Program-made: the position numbers and the translations under genes
Assembly (NCBI RefSeq): GCF_004321985.1
Contig: NZ_SCQN01000038.1
Span: 1-33,799, forward strand
Reading direction: 5' to 3'
Length of the DNA: 33,799 bases
Source: Castellaniella sp.
Lineage (GTDB): Bacteria > Pseudomonadota > Gammaproteobacteria > Burkholderiales > Burkholderiaceae_B
The notes under the pieces: generated by a model
Databases searched by the model: none
Told to the model about the DNA's origin: nothing
What the model saw: the letters and a program-made list of their open reading frames with translations, nothing else
Part shown: in pieces, positions 16,603 through 25,945 of the stretch
How the letters are laid out: each line of letters begins with the position of its first letter
How positions within the stretch are numbered: position 1 is the stretch's first letter

Positions 16603-18035
16603 GCGACCGCCTCCAGGACATCCGGCAGCAGGGTCGTTTGCGGATCGTCATCGAACGTCAAGGTCTCGCCAAACCAGGCTAGCTTGGGCCCCAGACCGGC
16701 CACGGCACCAACGATGAACAGCGCGGGGGAATGCACAGCAGCGCGACGCGCCTGAATGGCAACCCGTTCCAGCGGCGCGTGGATGACCCGCTGGTTGGCC
16801 CGCGAGCCGTTCTCGATCAGGGCGCACGGCGTTCCTCGGCCGACCCCCCGCGCCATCAACCGGGCGCACAGTCCATCCAGGCGTTCCACCCCCATGTAGT
16901 ACACCCTGGTCGTCGCCGCTTCCCGGTCGCTGGCAGGGCCGTCGCCCGCCCGGCGATGCGCTGTGGACAGGATCAGCTCGCTGGCATGGGAACGGTGCGT
17001 CAGCGGAATGCCGGCATAGGCCCCGCAAGCCAGTGCTGCGGTGATGCCAGGAACAACCTCATAGGTGATCCCTTGTTCACGCAGATATTCCAGTTCCTCG
17101 CCGCCGCGCCCATAAACCAGCGGATCGCCGCCTTTCAGCCGGACCACGCAGCGACCCAGGCGTGCATGCTGCGCCATCAGTCCATGAATGCGCCGCTGCG
17201 TGGCCTCGTGATCTTCTCCCGGCATCTTGCCCACTGCGATGCGCCGCGCATCACGCCGTGCCAAGGACAGTACTTCCGGGCTCACCAGGCGGTCATGCAG
17301 GATCACGTCGGCCTCGTTCAGTGCCCGCAGGCCCCGCAGCGTCAGGAGCCCGGGATCCCCCGGACCGGCGCCCACCAGCAATACCTTACCGGCCGCAGGC
17401 CTGACCGTTCCCACCAACGCCTCATCCAGCAGGTCCTCTGCCTGCCGCGGCCGCCCGCAACGCAGCGCCGCCAGTACCGGTCCATCCAGCAGCCAGTCGT
17501 AGAAACGGCGCCGGTCCGCAAGGCCCGGACGCGCTGCACGAATGGCACTGCGGTGGCGTTGCGCCAATTCGGCCAGCAATCCCACCGCCGGTTCGACCAG
17601 CGTCTCGATGCGCTCACGCAGGCGCCTGGCGATGACGGGCGCCGCACCGCCCGAGGACACGGCCACAGTGACCGGCGAACGGTCCACGATTGCCGGCACC
17701 TGGGCACTGGAAAGCTCGGCGTCATCCACCACGTTGCACCACAGGTGCCGGGCCTCGGCGGCGGTAGCTACGGCCCGATTCAGCCTCGCGTCATCCGTCG
17801 CGGCCACCACCAGCCAGGCGCCGGCCAGCTGAGATGGCTCGAATTCGTCCAGCCGCAGTTCGATGTCGCCCGACCGTGCGCGCACCTGGACCTGCAAGTG
17901 CGCGGTCCGCGCCACCACGACGACGCGTGCGCCAGCCGAGCGCAACAGTTCGATCTTGCGGTCGGCCACGAGGCCGGCACCGACGACCAGCACGGTCTTG
18001 CCGTGAAGGTCCAGAAATAGCGGGAAGTGATTCAT
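16599..18035 (-). CDS. cysG: Siroheme synthase CysG (three activities)
   Basis: A 478-residue multifunctional enzyme that makes siroheme, the prosthetic group of CysI. The N-terminal dehydrogenase/ferrochelatase module (about 1-205) has [20 protein letters not shown] (101-105, D104 equivalent) and SSGG with S127/S128. The C-terminal uroporphyrinogen-III methyltransferase module (about 215-460) has [32 protein letters not shown] and [21 protein letters not shown]. It is the first gene of cysG-H-D-N, divergent from cysJ. The only -10-like hexamer, TAGAAT, ends six bases before the ATG and no Shine-Dalgarno sequence is visible, so the mRNA may be nearly leaderless. Placing siroheme synthesis first in the reduction operon matches its role. 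Confidence 0.95.
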   Translation of the reverse strand: MNHFPLFLDLHGKTVLVVGAGLVADRKIELLRSAGARVVVVARTAHLQVQVRARSGDIELRLDEFEPSQLAGAWLVVAATDDARLNRAVATAAEARHLWCNVVDDAELSSAQVPAIVDRSPVTVAVSSGGAAPVIARRLRERIETLVEPAVGLLAELAQRHRSAIRAARPGLADRRRFYDWLLDGPVLAALRCGRPRQAEDLLDEALVGTVRPAAGKVLLVGAGPGDPGLLTLRGLRALNEADVILHDRLVSPEVLSLARRDARRIAVGKMPGEDHEATQRRIHGLMAQHARLGRCVVRLKGGDPLVYGRGGEELEYLREQGITYEVVPGITAALACGAYAGIPLTHRSHASELILSTAHRRAGDGPASDREAATTRVYYMGVERLDGLCARLMARGVGRGTPCALIENGSRANQRVIHAPLERVAIQARRAAVHSPALFIVGAVAGLGPKLAWFGETLTFDDDPQTTLLPDVLEAVA

Positions 18036-18041
18036 GACGCC

Positions 18042-18112
18042 ATTCTAGGAACCATGACGCGGCCACAGAACGATCGTCTCGTCATGTCGTTATGCGGTCA
18101 TAAGCAAATGAC
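18042..18112 (-). promoter_or_regulatory. cysG promoter with a candidate CysB-type activator site
   Basis: A nested dyad spans 18081-18112: GTCAT-N4-TTATG-N4-CATAA-N4-ATGAC. Both pairs of 5-base arms share exactly the same centre (18096.5) and all three spacers are four bases. A minus-strand -10, TAGAAT, occupies 18047-18042, with a poor -35 as expected of an activated promoter. If transcription starts near 18035, the dyad is centred at about -61, the classic recognition-site position for LysR-type activators such as CysB. The dyad is seen; the identity of the regulator is inferred from the genes it faces. Confidence 0.55.
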
Positions 18113-18172
18113 CGAAACCCGCACCCGCCGCGACTCTCCGGACACTTCACACTAAATGGTGCGCTCCGTCGA

Positions 18173-18190
18173 TTCTTATTTTCTTATGAC
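18173..18190 (+). promoter_or_regulatory. Second AT-rich CysB-like element on the cysJ side
   Basis: In the GC-rich divergent spacer, an AT-rich patch contains a direct repeat of TTCTTAT at 18173-18179 and 18181-18187. The last copy extends into CTTATGAC (18183-18190), the exact inverted copy of GTCATAAG (18097-18104) in the dyad facing cysG. It is a candidate second binding site for the same activator, controlling cysJ. The rest of the spacer up to 18305 shows no further structure that I can support. Confidence 0.4.
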
Positions 18191-18305
18191 GAATCATTCC
18201 TTCGCGTCCCGCCATCGCCTGGATACCATCGTTGCTCATCAGTACGCACCACCGGTGTCCCGCCTGAACAGGCACCGACCTTTCACCGCCAATACGGAGC
18301 CCCTC

Positions 18306-20165
18306 ATGACACCCGCCAACGAAGCAGTCCTGGACTTGCTGCCCATCCCTCCGGAGAAGGCACAAACCGCGGCCCGGCTGATCCAGGGGCTGGACGGATA
18401 CGCGCTGGAATGGCTGTCCGGCTACCTGGCCGGTGCAGCGGCCCAACTGAGGCTGAAGCAGATTCCGGATGAAGCTGCCCCGGCGGTCGCCACGCCAGTG
18501 GCCGTCCCTGCCACCAGGCAACCGCTCACCATCCTCTACGGCAGCCAGACTGGAAACGCCAAACGCACGGCTGAAAAACTGGCCGCCGAAGTCGAGGCTC
18601 AGGGCCTGCCGGTGCGGTTGGTCCGCGCCGATGCCTTCCGCACGAACGAGCTCCGGAAGGAACAGTTCCTGTACGTGGTCATCAGCACCCACAGCGTGGG
18701 CGACGCGGCGGAGCCCCCCGACGACTCACGCGGATTCTTCGAGTTCCTGACGGGCCGCCGCGCACCGCAGCTCCCCGATCTGAGCTACGCCGTGCTGGCC
18801 CTGGGCGACTCCACTTACGCGGACTTCTGCGGCATCGGCCGGCGCATCGATGAGCGCCTGGCCGAACTGGGTGCCAAGCGGTTGTTCGAACGCGCCGACG
18901 CCGACGTGGATATCACGACCGTGGCAGACCCGTGGGCCAGAGAGGCGCTGCGCCATGCGCAAGAGCGGCTGGCCCCCGGCCCGGACCAGGCCCGGTCGCC
19001 CGCACCGGCCGCCAACGGCGTCGTGACCTTCCTGCGGCCGATGCATGCGACGTGGACGCGCGAACGCCCCTTCGCGGCCGAAGTGCTGGTCAGCCAGCGC
19101 ATCGTCGCGGGCAGCAGTGCAAAGAACATACATCACGTGGAGCTCTCACTCAAAGGCAGTGGCCTGCGCTACCAGCCCGGCGACGCCCTGGGCGTATGGC
19201 CCACCCAGGCGCCCGAGCTGGTCGACCGCGTCCTGGAAGTGCTGGATCTGGACGGTACAACGGACGTCGCGCAGGGCGATGAACACCTGCCGCTTTCACA
19301 GTGGCTCACCGAGCGGCGGGAGCTGACAGTCCTCACCCGCCCCTTCATTACCGCTCACGCCGAGCGCGGCCAACATGATGGGCTTCTGGCGTTGCTGCAG
19401 CCACCGTCGGCTGCCGAGCTGGCGCGGCGGCTGCAGCAATGGCAGCTGATCGACCTGCTGCGCAACCACCCGACTGCATGGGACGCCGCGTCACTGGTCT
19501 CGGCATTGCGTCCCCTCGCACCCCGCCTGTATTCCATCGCGAGCAGTCAGGAGCAGGTGGACGAGGAAGCGCACATCACCGTCGCCCACGTGGATTTCCA
19601 ACAGGATGGCGAAGCCCGCTGGGGTGTCGGCAGCCATTATCTGTGCGGGCTGGCCGAAGGCGAGCAGGCGTCGATCTTCATCGAACCCAATGAACGCTTC
19701 CGCCTGCCAAAGGATGCTGCGCGAGACGTCATCATGATCGGCCCCGGCACCGGTGTGGCACCCTTTCGCGCTTTCCTGCAGCAGCGCCAAGCCGACGGCG
19801 CGTCGGGCCGCAACTGGCTGTTCTTCGGCAATCCCTACCGCCACAGTGACTTCCTGTACCAGACCGAATGGCTGCAAGCCCTCAAGGAAGGGCTGCTGAC
19901 CCATCTGGACGTTGCCTTCTCGCGCGATCAGGCCAACAAAATCTATGTCCAGCATCGGCTGCGCGAACACGGCAAGGAGGTCTGGGATTGGCTGGAAGGC
20001 GGCGCTCACCTCTACGTGTGCGGCGACGCCGATCACATGGCTCCGGACGTTCACACAACCCTGATCGAGATCGCGACCGAGCACGGCGGCCAATCGCGCG
20101 AGGATGCAGCCGCATGGTTGAAGAACCTGATGAACGAAGGCCGCTACGCCCGCGACGTGTACTGA
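18306..20165 (+). CDS. cysJ: NADPH-sulfite reductase flavoprotein CysJ
   Basis: The 619-residue alpha subunit of assimilatory sulfite reductase, passing electrons from NADPH through FAD and FMN to CysI. The FMN-binding flavodoxin domain (about 72-210) begins with ILYGSQTGNAKRTAE and includes STHSVGDAAEPPDD. A linker and FAD domain follow (about 235-455, with RLYSIASS), then the NADP-binding domain (about 470-619, with GPGTGVAPFRAFLQQR and YVCGDADHMAPDV), ending RYARDVY. ATG 18306 follows GGAG at 18296-18299 and gives the usual N-terminus; 50 additional in-frame codons upstream overlap the regulatory region and are not CysJ-like. First gene of cysJ-I-P-T-W-A. Confidence 0.96.
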   Translation: MTPANEAVLDLLPIPPEKAQTAARLIQGLDGYALEWLSGYLAGAAAQLRLKQIPDEAAPAVATPVAVPATRQPLTILYGSQTGNAKRTAEKLAAEVEAQGLPVRLVRADAFRTNELRKEQFLYVVISTHSVGDAAEPPDDSRGFFEFLTGRRAPQLPDLSYAVLALGDSTYADFCGIGRRIDERLAELGAKRLFERADADVDITTVADPWAREALRHAQERLAPGPDQARSPAPAANGVVTFLRPMHATWTRERPFAAEVLVSQRIVAGSSAKNIHHVELSLKGSGLRYQPGDALGVWPTQAPELVDRVLEVLDLDGTTDVAQGDEHLPLSQWLTERRELTVLTRPFITAHAERGQHDGLLALLQPPSAAELARRLQQWQLIDLLRNHPTAWDAASLVSALRPLAPRLYSIASSQEQVDEEAHITVAHVDFQQDGEARWGVGSHYLCGLAEGEQASIFIEPNERFRLPKDAARDVIMIGPGTGVAPFRAFLQQRQADGASGRNWLFFGNPYRHSDFLYQTEWLQALKEGLLTHLDVAFSRDQANKIYVQHRLREHGKEVWDWLEGGAHLYVCGDADHMAPDVHTTLIEIATEHGGQSREDAAAWLKNLMNEGRYARDVY

Positions 20166-20235
20166 GCCATCCTCCATTCCTTTCACCGGGGTGTGCGCAC
20201 AACACGCGCGCCCAACGTTTCCAAGCAGGACTACC

Positions 20236-21951
20236 ATGCCCCAACCCACCGCACCCGCCCAGCTATCCGCACTGGAACACATCAAGGCCAACAGCCGATT
20301 CTTGCGCGGCACCATAGACGCCGGACTGGCCGACCGGACGACTGGCGCCATCAGCGAACCGGACACCAAACTGCTGAAATTTCACGGCAGCTACCAGCAG
20401 GACAACCGCGACGTGCGTGACGAGCGGCGCCGCCAGAAGCTGGAACCCGACTACGGGTTCATGGTGCGTGTCCGGCTACCAGGCGGCGTGCTGACCCCAC
20501 AGCAATGGCTGGGGCTGGACGAACTGGCAGGCCGATACGCCAGCAACGGTCTGCGCATCACCACCCGCCAGACCTTCCAGTTCCACGGCATCCGCAAGGA
20601 ACAGCTGCGCGACATGATTGGCGGCATCAACGCCATCGGATTGTCCACGCTCGCGGCCTGCGGCGACGACGTGCGCAACGTGATCTGCTCAGTGAATCCC
20701 CTGCTGTCATCCAGCCATGCGCAGGTCTACGACTGGGCCCTGAAGATCATGGACCACGTCAAGCCGCACACCACGGCCTACCAGGAGTTGTGGATAGACC
20801 AGAACGAAAAGACCAGCGATGGCGCGGGTGATGAGGAGCCGCTGCTGGGTCAGGCCTACCTGCCGCGCAAGTTCAAGTTCGGCATCGCCGTCCCGCCCTA
20901 CAACGATATCGACGTCTTCGCGCAGGACTTCGGACTGATCGCGATCCTGGGAGAGGACGGCGAGCTTCAAGGTTTCAACCTGGCCCCCGGCGGCAGCATG
21001 GGCGCCACGGCCGGCGACCCCAAGACCTACCCGTCGCTGGGCGACCTGATCGGATTCGTCACGCCCGACCACCTGCTGGAGACCTGCTGGCACGCGGTCG
21101 CCGTGCAGCGGGACTTCGGCGACCGGAGCGAGCGCAAGCACGCCCGACTGAAGTACACCATCGACGATCGCGGCCTTCAGTGGTTCCATGACGAGCTGCA
21201 GTCCAGGCTGAGCTTCAGGATCGAACCGCCACGCCCCTACCACTTCGAACACAATGGCGACCGCTACGGCTGGACCAAGGGCGACGACGGCCGCTGGCAC
21301 CTGACGCTGCAGATCCCAAGCGGCCGCATCCGCGACGTGGAGGATCACCCACGCCAAACCGGCATGCGCGAAATCGCCCGCATCCACAAGGGCGAGATCC
21401 GCATGACTTGCGACCAAAACCTCATCATCGCCGGCGTGGCGGCAAAGGACCGCGCCGCCATCAACACTCTGGTCAAGCAATACGGCCTGGATGACTACAA
21501 ACGTGCCAGCGGACTGCGGCTGCACGCGCTTTCCTGCGTGGCACTGCCGACCTGCGGCCTGGCCATGGCAGAGTCCGAACGCTACCTGCCCCACATCCTG
21601 GACAAGCTGGAAGAACTGCTGGACCACCACGGATTGCGCGACGAACCCATCCACTTCCGGATCTCGGGCTGCCCCAACGGCTGTTCGCGGCCCTACATGG
21701 GCGAGATCGGGCTGATCGGCCGCGCCGTCGGCAAATACGATCTGCGCATCGGCGCCGACCACATCGGCGAGCGGCTGAACGCGATCTACAAGGAGAACAT
21801 TGGTGAAGACACAATCCTCGCGACGCTCGACGAGGTGTTCGGGCGCTTCGCCACTGAACGCAAACGCGGCGAGCACTTCGGGGATTTTGTCGTGCGGACC
21901 CGTATCGTCACCCCGCCCAAGCGCCGCCCCACCGTGCGGCCGAGTGCCTGA
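20236..21951 (+). CDS. cysI: Sulfite reductase hemoprotein CysI
   Basis: The 571-residue beta subunit that performs the six-electron reduction of sulfite to sulfide with siroheme and a coupled 4Fe-4S cluster. The four cluster cysteines are C434, C440 (SCVALPTCGLAMAESER) and C479, C483 (SGCPNGCSRPYMGEIGLIG), at exactly the E. coli positions; C483 also ligates siroheme. The active-site arginine/lysine segments such as LRITTRQTFQFHG are intact. It starts at ATG 20236 after a 70-base spacer from cysJ, with AGGA as ribosome binding site; that spacer contains a 10-bp palindrome TGTGCGCACA (20192-20201) of unknown significance. Its CysJ partner indicates an NADPH-dependent, enteric-type enzyme rather than the ferredoxin-type CysI common in Burkholderiales. 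Confidence 0.97.
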   Translation: MPQPTAPAQLSALEHIKANSRFLRGTIDAGLADRTTGAISEPDTKLLKFHGSYQQDNRDVRDERRRQKLEPDYGFMVRVRLPGGVLTPQQWLGLDELAGRYASNGLRITTRQTFQFHGIRKEQLRDMIGGINAIGLSTLAACGDDVRNVICSVNPLLSSSHAQVYDWALKIMDHVKPHTTAYQELWIDQNEKTSDGAGDEEPLLGQAYLPRKFKFGIAVPPYNDIDVFAQDFGLIAILGEDGELQGFNLAPGGSMGATAGDPKTYPSLGDLIGFVTPDHLLETCWHAVAVQRDFGDRSERKHARLKYTIDDRGLQWFHDELQSRLSFRIEPPRPYHFEHNGDRYGWTKGDDGRWHLTLQIPSGRIRDVEDHPRQTGMREIARIHKGEIRMTCDQNLIIAGVAAKDRAAINTLVKQYGLDDYKRASGLRLHALSCVALPTCGLAMAESERYLPHILDKLEELLDHHGLRDEPIHFRISGCPNGCSRPYMGEIGLIGRAVGKYDLRIGADHIGERLNAIYKENIGEDTILATLDEVFGRFATERKRGEHFGDFVVRTRIVTPPKRRPTVRPSA

Positions 21952-21987
21952 TCCGGACGCGGAACAACCCGTTCAGAGGATCTCCAC

Positions 21988-22992
21988 ATGCGACGCATCG
22001 CCCTTCTTCCAGCTGTTCTGCTGTGGCTGTCCGGCACAGCCTGCGCCACCAACATCACGCTGCTCAATGCTTCCTACGACCCCACGCGCGAGCTGTACCA
22101 GGCGTACGACCAGGCCTTCACCCGGTTCTGGGCCGCGAAGACTGGTGACCACGTCACGGTCCGCCAGTCGCATGGCGGCTCCGCCAGCCAGGCACGGGCG
22201 GTGATCGACGGCCTCCCGGCCGACGTGGTGACGCTGGGCATGGCGCCAGACATAGCCGCCATCGCCGCACACGGGCTGATCCACAAGGACTGGCAACGGC
22301 AGCTCCCGCTGAACAGCGCCCCTTACACATCGACCATCGTCTTTCTGGTGCGCAAGGGCAACCCGAAAGGCATCCACGACTGGGCTGACCTGATCAAACC
22401 GGGCATCCAGGTGATCACGCCAAACCCCAAGACTTCGGCCGGTGGCCGGTGGAACTACCTCGCTGCCTGGGGATATGCCCTGAAGCAACCCGGCGGCGAC
22501 GAAGCCAAGGCGCGCGCATTCGTCGGCAAGCTCTACCGGCAAGTCCCCGTGCTGGATTCAGGCGCTCGTGGGGCAACGACGACCTTCGTGAAACGCGGCA
22601 TCGGCGACGTGCTGCTGGCCTGGGAAAACGAGGCGCTCCTGGCGATCCGCGAGCTCGGTCCGGATAAGGTTGAGATCGTCGTCCCTTCGGTCAGCATCCT
22701 CGCCGAACCACCGGTCGCCGTCGTGGACAAGGGAGTCGACGCACGCGGAACGCGCGCGGTGGCGCAGGCCTACCTGACCCATCTGTACTCCGAGGAAGGG
22801 CAGGACATCGCGGCCAGGAATTTCTACCGGCCAACCCTGAAATCCGTGGCGGACCGCTATGCTGCGCAGTTCCCCAAGGTCAGGCTATTCACGCTCGGTG
22901 ACGTGGCCTCGAACTGGGCGGACGCGCAGAAGCGGTACTTCGCCGACGGCGGCGTATTCGACCAGATCTACCAGCCTGGAGGTCAGCCGTGA
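21988..22992 (+). CDS. cysP: Sulfate/thiosulfate ABC transporter periplasmic binding protein
   Basis: A 334-residue periplasmic binding protein delivering sulfate or thiosulfate to the CysTWA permease. A signal peptide (about 1-21) precedes [15 protein letters not shown]. Family motifs are [52 protein letters not shown] and [13 protein letters not shown]. It could equally be named Sbp; sequence alone does not decide sulfate versus thiosulfate. AGAGGA lies 8 bases upstream of ATG 21988. Its stop overlaps the GTG start of cysT by four bases, so it is co-translated with the permease. Confidence 0.95.
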   Translation: MRRIALLPAVLLWLSGTACATNITLLNASYDPTRELYQAYDQAFTRFWAAKTGDHVTVRQSHGGSASQARAVIDGLPADVVTLGMAPDIAAIAAHGLIHKDWQRQLPLNSAPYTSTIVFLVRKGNPKGIHDWADLIKPGIQVITPNPKTSAGGRWNYLAAWGYALKQPGGDEAKARAFVGKLYRQVPVLDSGARGATTTFVKRGIGDVLLAWENEALLAIRELGPDKVEIVVPSVSILAEPPVAVVDKGVDARGTRAVAQAYLTHLYSEEGQDIAARNFYRPTLKSVADRYAAQFPKVRLFTLGDVASNWADAQKRYFADGGVFDQIYQPGGQP

Positions 22993-23870
22993 GCAATCGC
23001 AAGGGTACGCTGGCCATGCCATTGCCAGCGGTGGGAGCCGGCCCGAAACCGCGCGTACTGCCGGGACGCAATCTGACGCTGGGCTTCACGCTGGCCTACC
23101 TGGGCCTGATCGTGCTGCTCCCGCTATCAGCGGCATTCCTGAAAACGGCCACTCTCAGTGGACATGCGTTCTGGCAGATCATCACTTCCGCGCGGGTGCT
23201 GGCCTCGCTGCGGTTGAGCTTCAGCGCCGCGCTGCTGGCAGCGGGAGTCAACGTAGTCTTCGGCGGGTTGGTCGCGTGGGTGCTGGTGCGCCACCGGTTC
23301 CCCGGCAAGCGCTTGGTGGACGCCTTGGTAGATCTGCCGTTCGCGCTGCCGACGGCGGTCGCCGGCATCGCCCTGACCGCACTGTATGCCCCCAATGGCT
23401 GGATCGGGCACCTGCTGACGCCACTGGGCATTCAGGTAGCCTTCAAGCCGCTGGGCGTAGTCGTCGCACTGATCTTCATCAGCCTGCCCTTCGTGGTCCG
23501 CACCCTACAGCCCGTGCTCGAAGATCTGTCGGCCGAGCTCGAGGAAGCGGCCAGCAGCCTGGGGGCATCCGGCGCCCAAGTGTTTGCCCGAGTGATCTTT
23601 CCGACGATCCTGCCGGCCCTGGTGACCGGCTTCGCCCTGGCCTTCGCGCGCGCATCGGGAGAATACGGCTCCGTGATCTTCATCGCCGGCAACATGCCCA
23701 TGGTCTCGGAAATCACGCCGCTGCTGATCGTCACCCGCCTGGAACAGTACGACTACGCCGGCGCCACCGCCATTGCCGTCGTAATGCTGGCGATCTCATT
23801 CACTCTTCTGCTCGTAATCAACCTGCTGCAGGCCTGGTCGCGGCGCCGCTCGCTGGGCGAGGCCGCCTGA
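22989..23870 (+). CDS. cysT: Sulfate ABC transporter permease CysT
   Basis: A 293-residue inner-membrane permease subunit with about six or seven transmembrane segments. The cytoplasmic EAA-type coupling motif [27 protein letters not shown] (about 177-203) contacts CysA. The gene starts with GTG inside the cysP stop (GTGA at 22989-22992). Next to the membrane segments, [17 protein letters not shown] is typical of CysT/CysU. It forms a heterodimer with CysW, encoded four bases downstream. Confidence 0.95.
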   Translation: MSNRKGTLAMPLPAVGAGPKPRVLPGRNLTLGFTLAYLGLIVLLPLSAAFLKTATLSGHAFWQIITSARVLASLRLSFSAALLAAGVNVVFGGLVAWVLVRHRFPGKRLVDALVDLPFALPTAVAGIALTALYAPNGWIGHLLTPLGIQVAFKPLGVVVALIFISLPFVVRTLQPVLEDLSAELEEAASSLGASGAQVFARVIFPTILPALVTGFALAFARASGEYGSVIFIAGNMPMVSEITPLLIVTRLEQYDYAGATAIAVVMLAISFTLLLVINLLQAWSRRRSLGEAA

Positions 23871-23874
23871 ACCC

Positions 23875-24777
23875 ATGTCTACGACAGCTACCATCCTCGG
23901 CTCTGCCAGCGGCTGGGCCATCCCGCCCACCGGCACCTCGAGCACCGGAAGCCGGCTCGCACACGCCGCCGCCACGTTTGGAGCACTCGCGTTCCTGTTG
24001 CTGTTCCTGTTCCTGCCGCTCGCCGCGGTATTCCACGAGGCGCTGGCCAAAGGATGGAGCACCTGCCTGGCTGCCGTCACCGAACCAGACGCGCTGGCGG
24101 CCATCCGCCTGACGCTGACCGCCGCGGGCATCGCCGTCCCGCTGAACGCCGCCTTCGGAATCTGCGCTGCCTGGGCCATCGCCCGCTTCGATTTCCGGGG
24201 CAAAAGCCTGCTGGTCACGCTGATCGACCTGCCCTTTTCGGTGTCTCCGGTGATTGCGGGCCTGGTCTACGTGCTGCTGTTCGGGATGCAGGGCTGGCTC
24301 GGCCCCTGGCTCCAGGCACACGACATCAAGATCCTGTTCGCCGTTCCCGGCATCGTGCTGGCCACCCTGTTCGTGACCGTGCCGTTCGTGGCGAGGGAAC
24401 TGATTCCGCTCATGCAGTCCCAGGGAAGCGAGGAGGAAGAAGCTGCCATCGTCCTGGGCGCGTCCGGCTGGCAGACGTTCTGGCACGTCACCCTGCCCAA
24501 CGTCCGCTGGGGACTGTTCTACGGCGTCATTCTCTGCAATGCACGGGCGATGGGAGAGTTCGGCGCCGTCTCCGTAGTCTCGGGCCACATTCGCGGATTG
24601 ACCAACACCATGCCGCTGCACGTCGAGCTCCTTTACAACGAGTACAACTTCGCGGCCGCGTTCTCCGTCGCCTCGCTGCTGGCACTGCTGGCGCTGCTGA
24701 CACTGATCCTGAAATCCCTGGTGGAGCGGGTCCTGCACACCCAGGCCAGCCACACCGCTTCGGAGCAAACACCATGA
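23875..24777 (+). CDS. cysW: Sulfate ABC transporter permease CysW
   Basis: The 300-residue second permease subunit of the sulfate importer, with about six transmembrane helices and the coupling motif [26 protein letters not shown]. The segment [21 protein letters not shown] is the CysW counterpart of the CysT motif. The N-terminal 35 residues are polar and low-complexity, somewhat longer than in E. coli CysW. The stop overlaps the cysA start (ATGA at 24774-24777). Confidence 0.95.
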   Translation: MSTTATILGSASGWAIPPTGTSSTGSRLAHAAATFGALAFLLLFLFLPLAAVFHEALAKGWSTCLAAVTEPDALAAIRLTLTAAGIAVPLNAAFGICAAWAIARFDFRGKSLLVTLIDLPFSVSPVIAGLVYVLLFGMQGWLGPWLQAHDIKILFAVPGIVLATLFVTVPFVARELIPLMQSQGSEEEEAAIVLGASGWQTFWHVTLPNVRWGLFYGVILCNARAMGEFGAVSVVSGHIRGLTNTMPLHVELLYNEYNFAAAFSVASLLALLALLTLILKSLVERVLHTQASHTASEQTP

Positions 24778-25874
24778 GCATCGAGGTCCGCCACATCCAC
24801 AAGCGATTCGGCGCATTCACCGCACTGGACGATGTATCCCTGTCATTCCCCGACGGGCGCCTGACCGCCCTGCTCGGCCCTTCAGGCTGCGGCAAGACGA
24901 CGCTGTTGCGCATCATCGCCGGCCTGGAACACGCCGACCAGGGCCAGGTGCTTCTGGGTGGGCAAGATGCTTCCCGAACCCACGTGCGGCACCGGCACGT
25001 CGGCTTTGTCTTCCAGCACTACGCGCTGTTCAAGCACATGTCGGTCTTCGAGAACGTTGCCTTCGGCCTGCGCGTGAAACCGCGCGAGCAGCGCCCCAGC
25101 AAGCAGGACATCCGCAAGAAGGTCATGGACCTGCTGGAACTGGTGCAACTCGATTGGCTGGCCGACAGGCGACCGGCGGCCCTGTCGGGCGGCCAGCGCC
25201 AGCGCATTGCCTTGGCGCGGGCGCTCGCCGTAGAACCCAGGGTCCTGCTGCTGGACGAGCCCTTCGGCGCGCTGGATGCCAAGGTCCGCAAGGAACTGCG
25301 CCGCTGGCTGCGCAGGCTGCACGACGAACTCCAGGTCACGAGCATCTTCGTCACCCACGACCAGGAGGAAGCCCTGGAAGTATCCGACGACGTCGTGATC
25401 ATGAACCAGGGCCGGGTGGAGCAAATCGGCACGCCGCAGGCGGTCTACGACAACCCGGCCACGGCCTTCGTCTGCGGATTCCTGGGCCACGTGAACCTGT
25501 TCCAGGGGCGCATGCTCGACGGACGGCTGCAGGCAGACGGGATGGTATTCGCCGCCCCCGGCCACAGCGGGGAACAGAACGTTCCCGGCACAGCCTTCGT
25601 ACGCCCTCACGACATCCAGATCGAGCCCTACCCATCGCCTGCCACAGCTGCAGCTGGCTCCAGCGCAGCCAACGATCCGGGCTGGCTGGTGAGCGTGCGC
25701 CGGGCGCGGGCACTGGGACCGATGGCGCAACTGGAACTGCAGCGCGAGGACACCCAGGAGATCATCGAGGCAGTCATGTCCAGCCGTGAGTTCCACCGCC
25801 TGGGTGGAGCGGTCCATCAACGCTTCATCGCCCGGCCCCGCCAGGCGCGCGTCTTCCCGAATCAGCCGACCTGA
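24774..25874 (+). CDS. cysA: Sulfate ABC transporter ATP-binding protein CysA
   Basis: The 366-residue ATPase of the sulfate importer. Walker [10 protein letters not shown] (35-43), Q-loop [10 protein letters not shown] (80-89), signature LSGGQRQR (137-144), Walker [12 protein letters not shown] (158-168) and switch H195 are all intact. A TOBE-like regulatory domain (about 240-355) follows and includes VRPHDIQI. It ends the cysJIPTWA operon, so uptake and reduction of sulfate are transcribed together. A 71-base spacer separates it from the next gene. Confidence 0.96.
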   Translation: MSIEVRHIHKRFGAFTALDDVSLSFPDGRLTALLGPSGCGKTTLLRIIAGLEHADQGQVLLGGQDASRTHVRHRHVGFVFQHYALFKHMSVFENVAFGLRVKPREQRPSKQDIRKKVMDLLELVQLDWLADRRPAALSGGQRQRIALARALAVEPRVLLLDEPFGALDAKVRKELRRWLRRLHDELQVTSIFVTHDQEEALEVSDDVVIMNQGRVEQIGTPQAVYDNPATAFVCGFLGHVNLFQGRMLDGRLQADGMVFAAPGHSGEQNVPGTAFVRPHDIQIEPYPSPATAAAGSSAANDPGWLVSVRRARALGPMAQLELQREDTQEIIEAVMSSREFHRLGGAVHQRFIARPRQARVFPNQPT

Positions 25875-25945
25875 GCACCGCCGCGCGAACCCCGTCCGGG
25901 CGCCGCGTACAATGACGTCCCGGTCCATTCCCGTGACGCTCCAGC

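Noticed and set aside
18156-18305. Longer cysJ starting at 18156
   Set aside because: The added 50 residues cover the regulatory elements of the spacer and do not resemble CysJ; ATG 18306 has a ribosome binding site.
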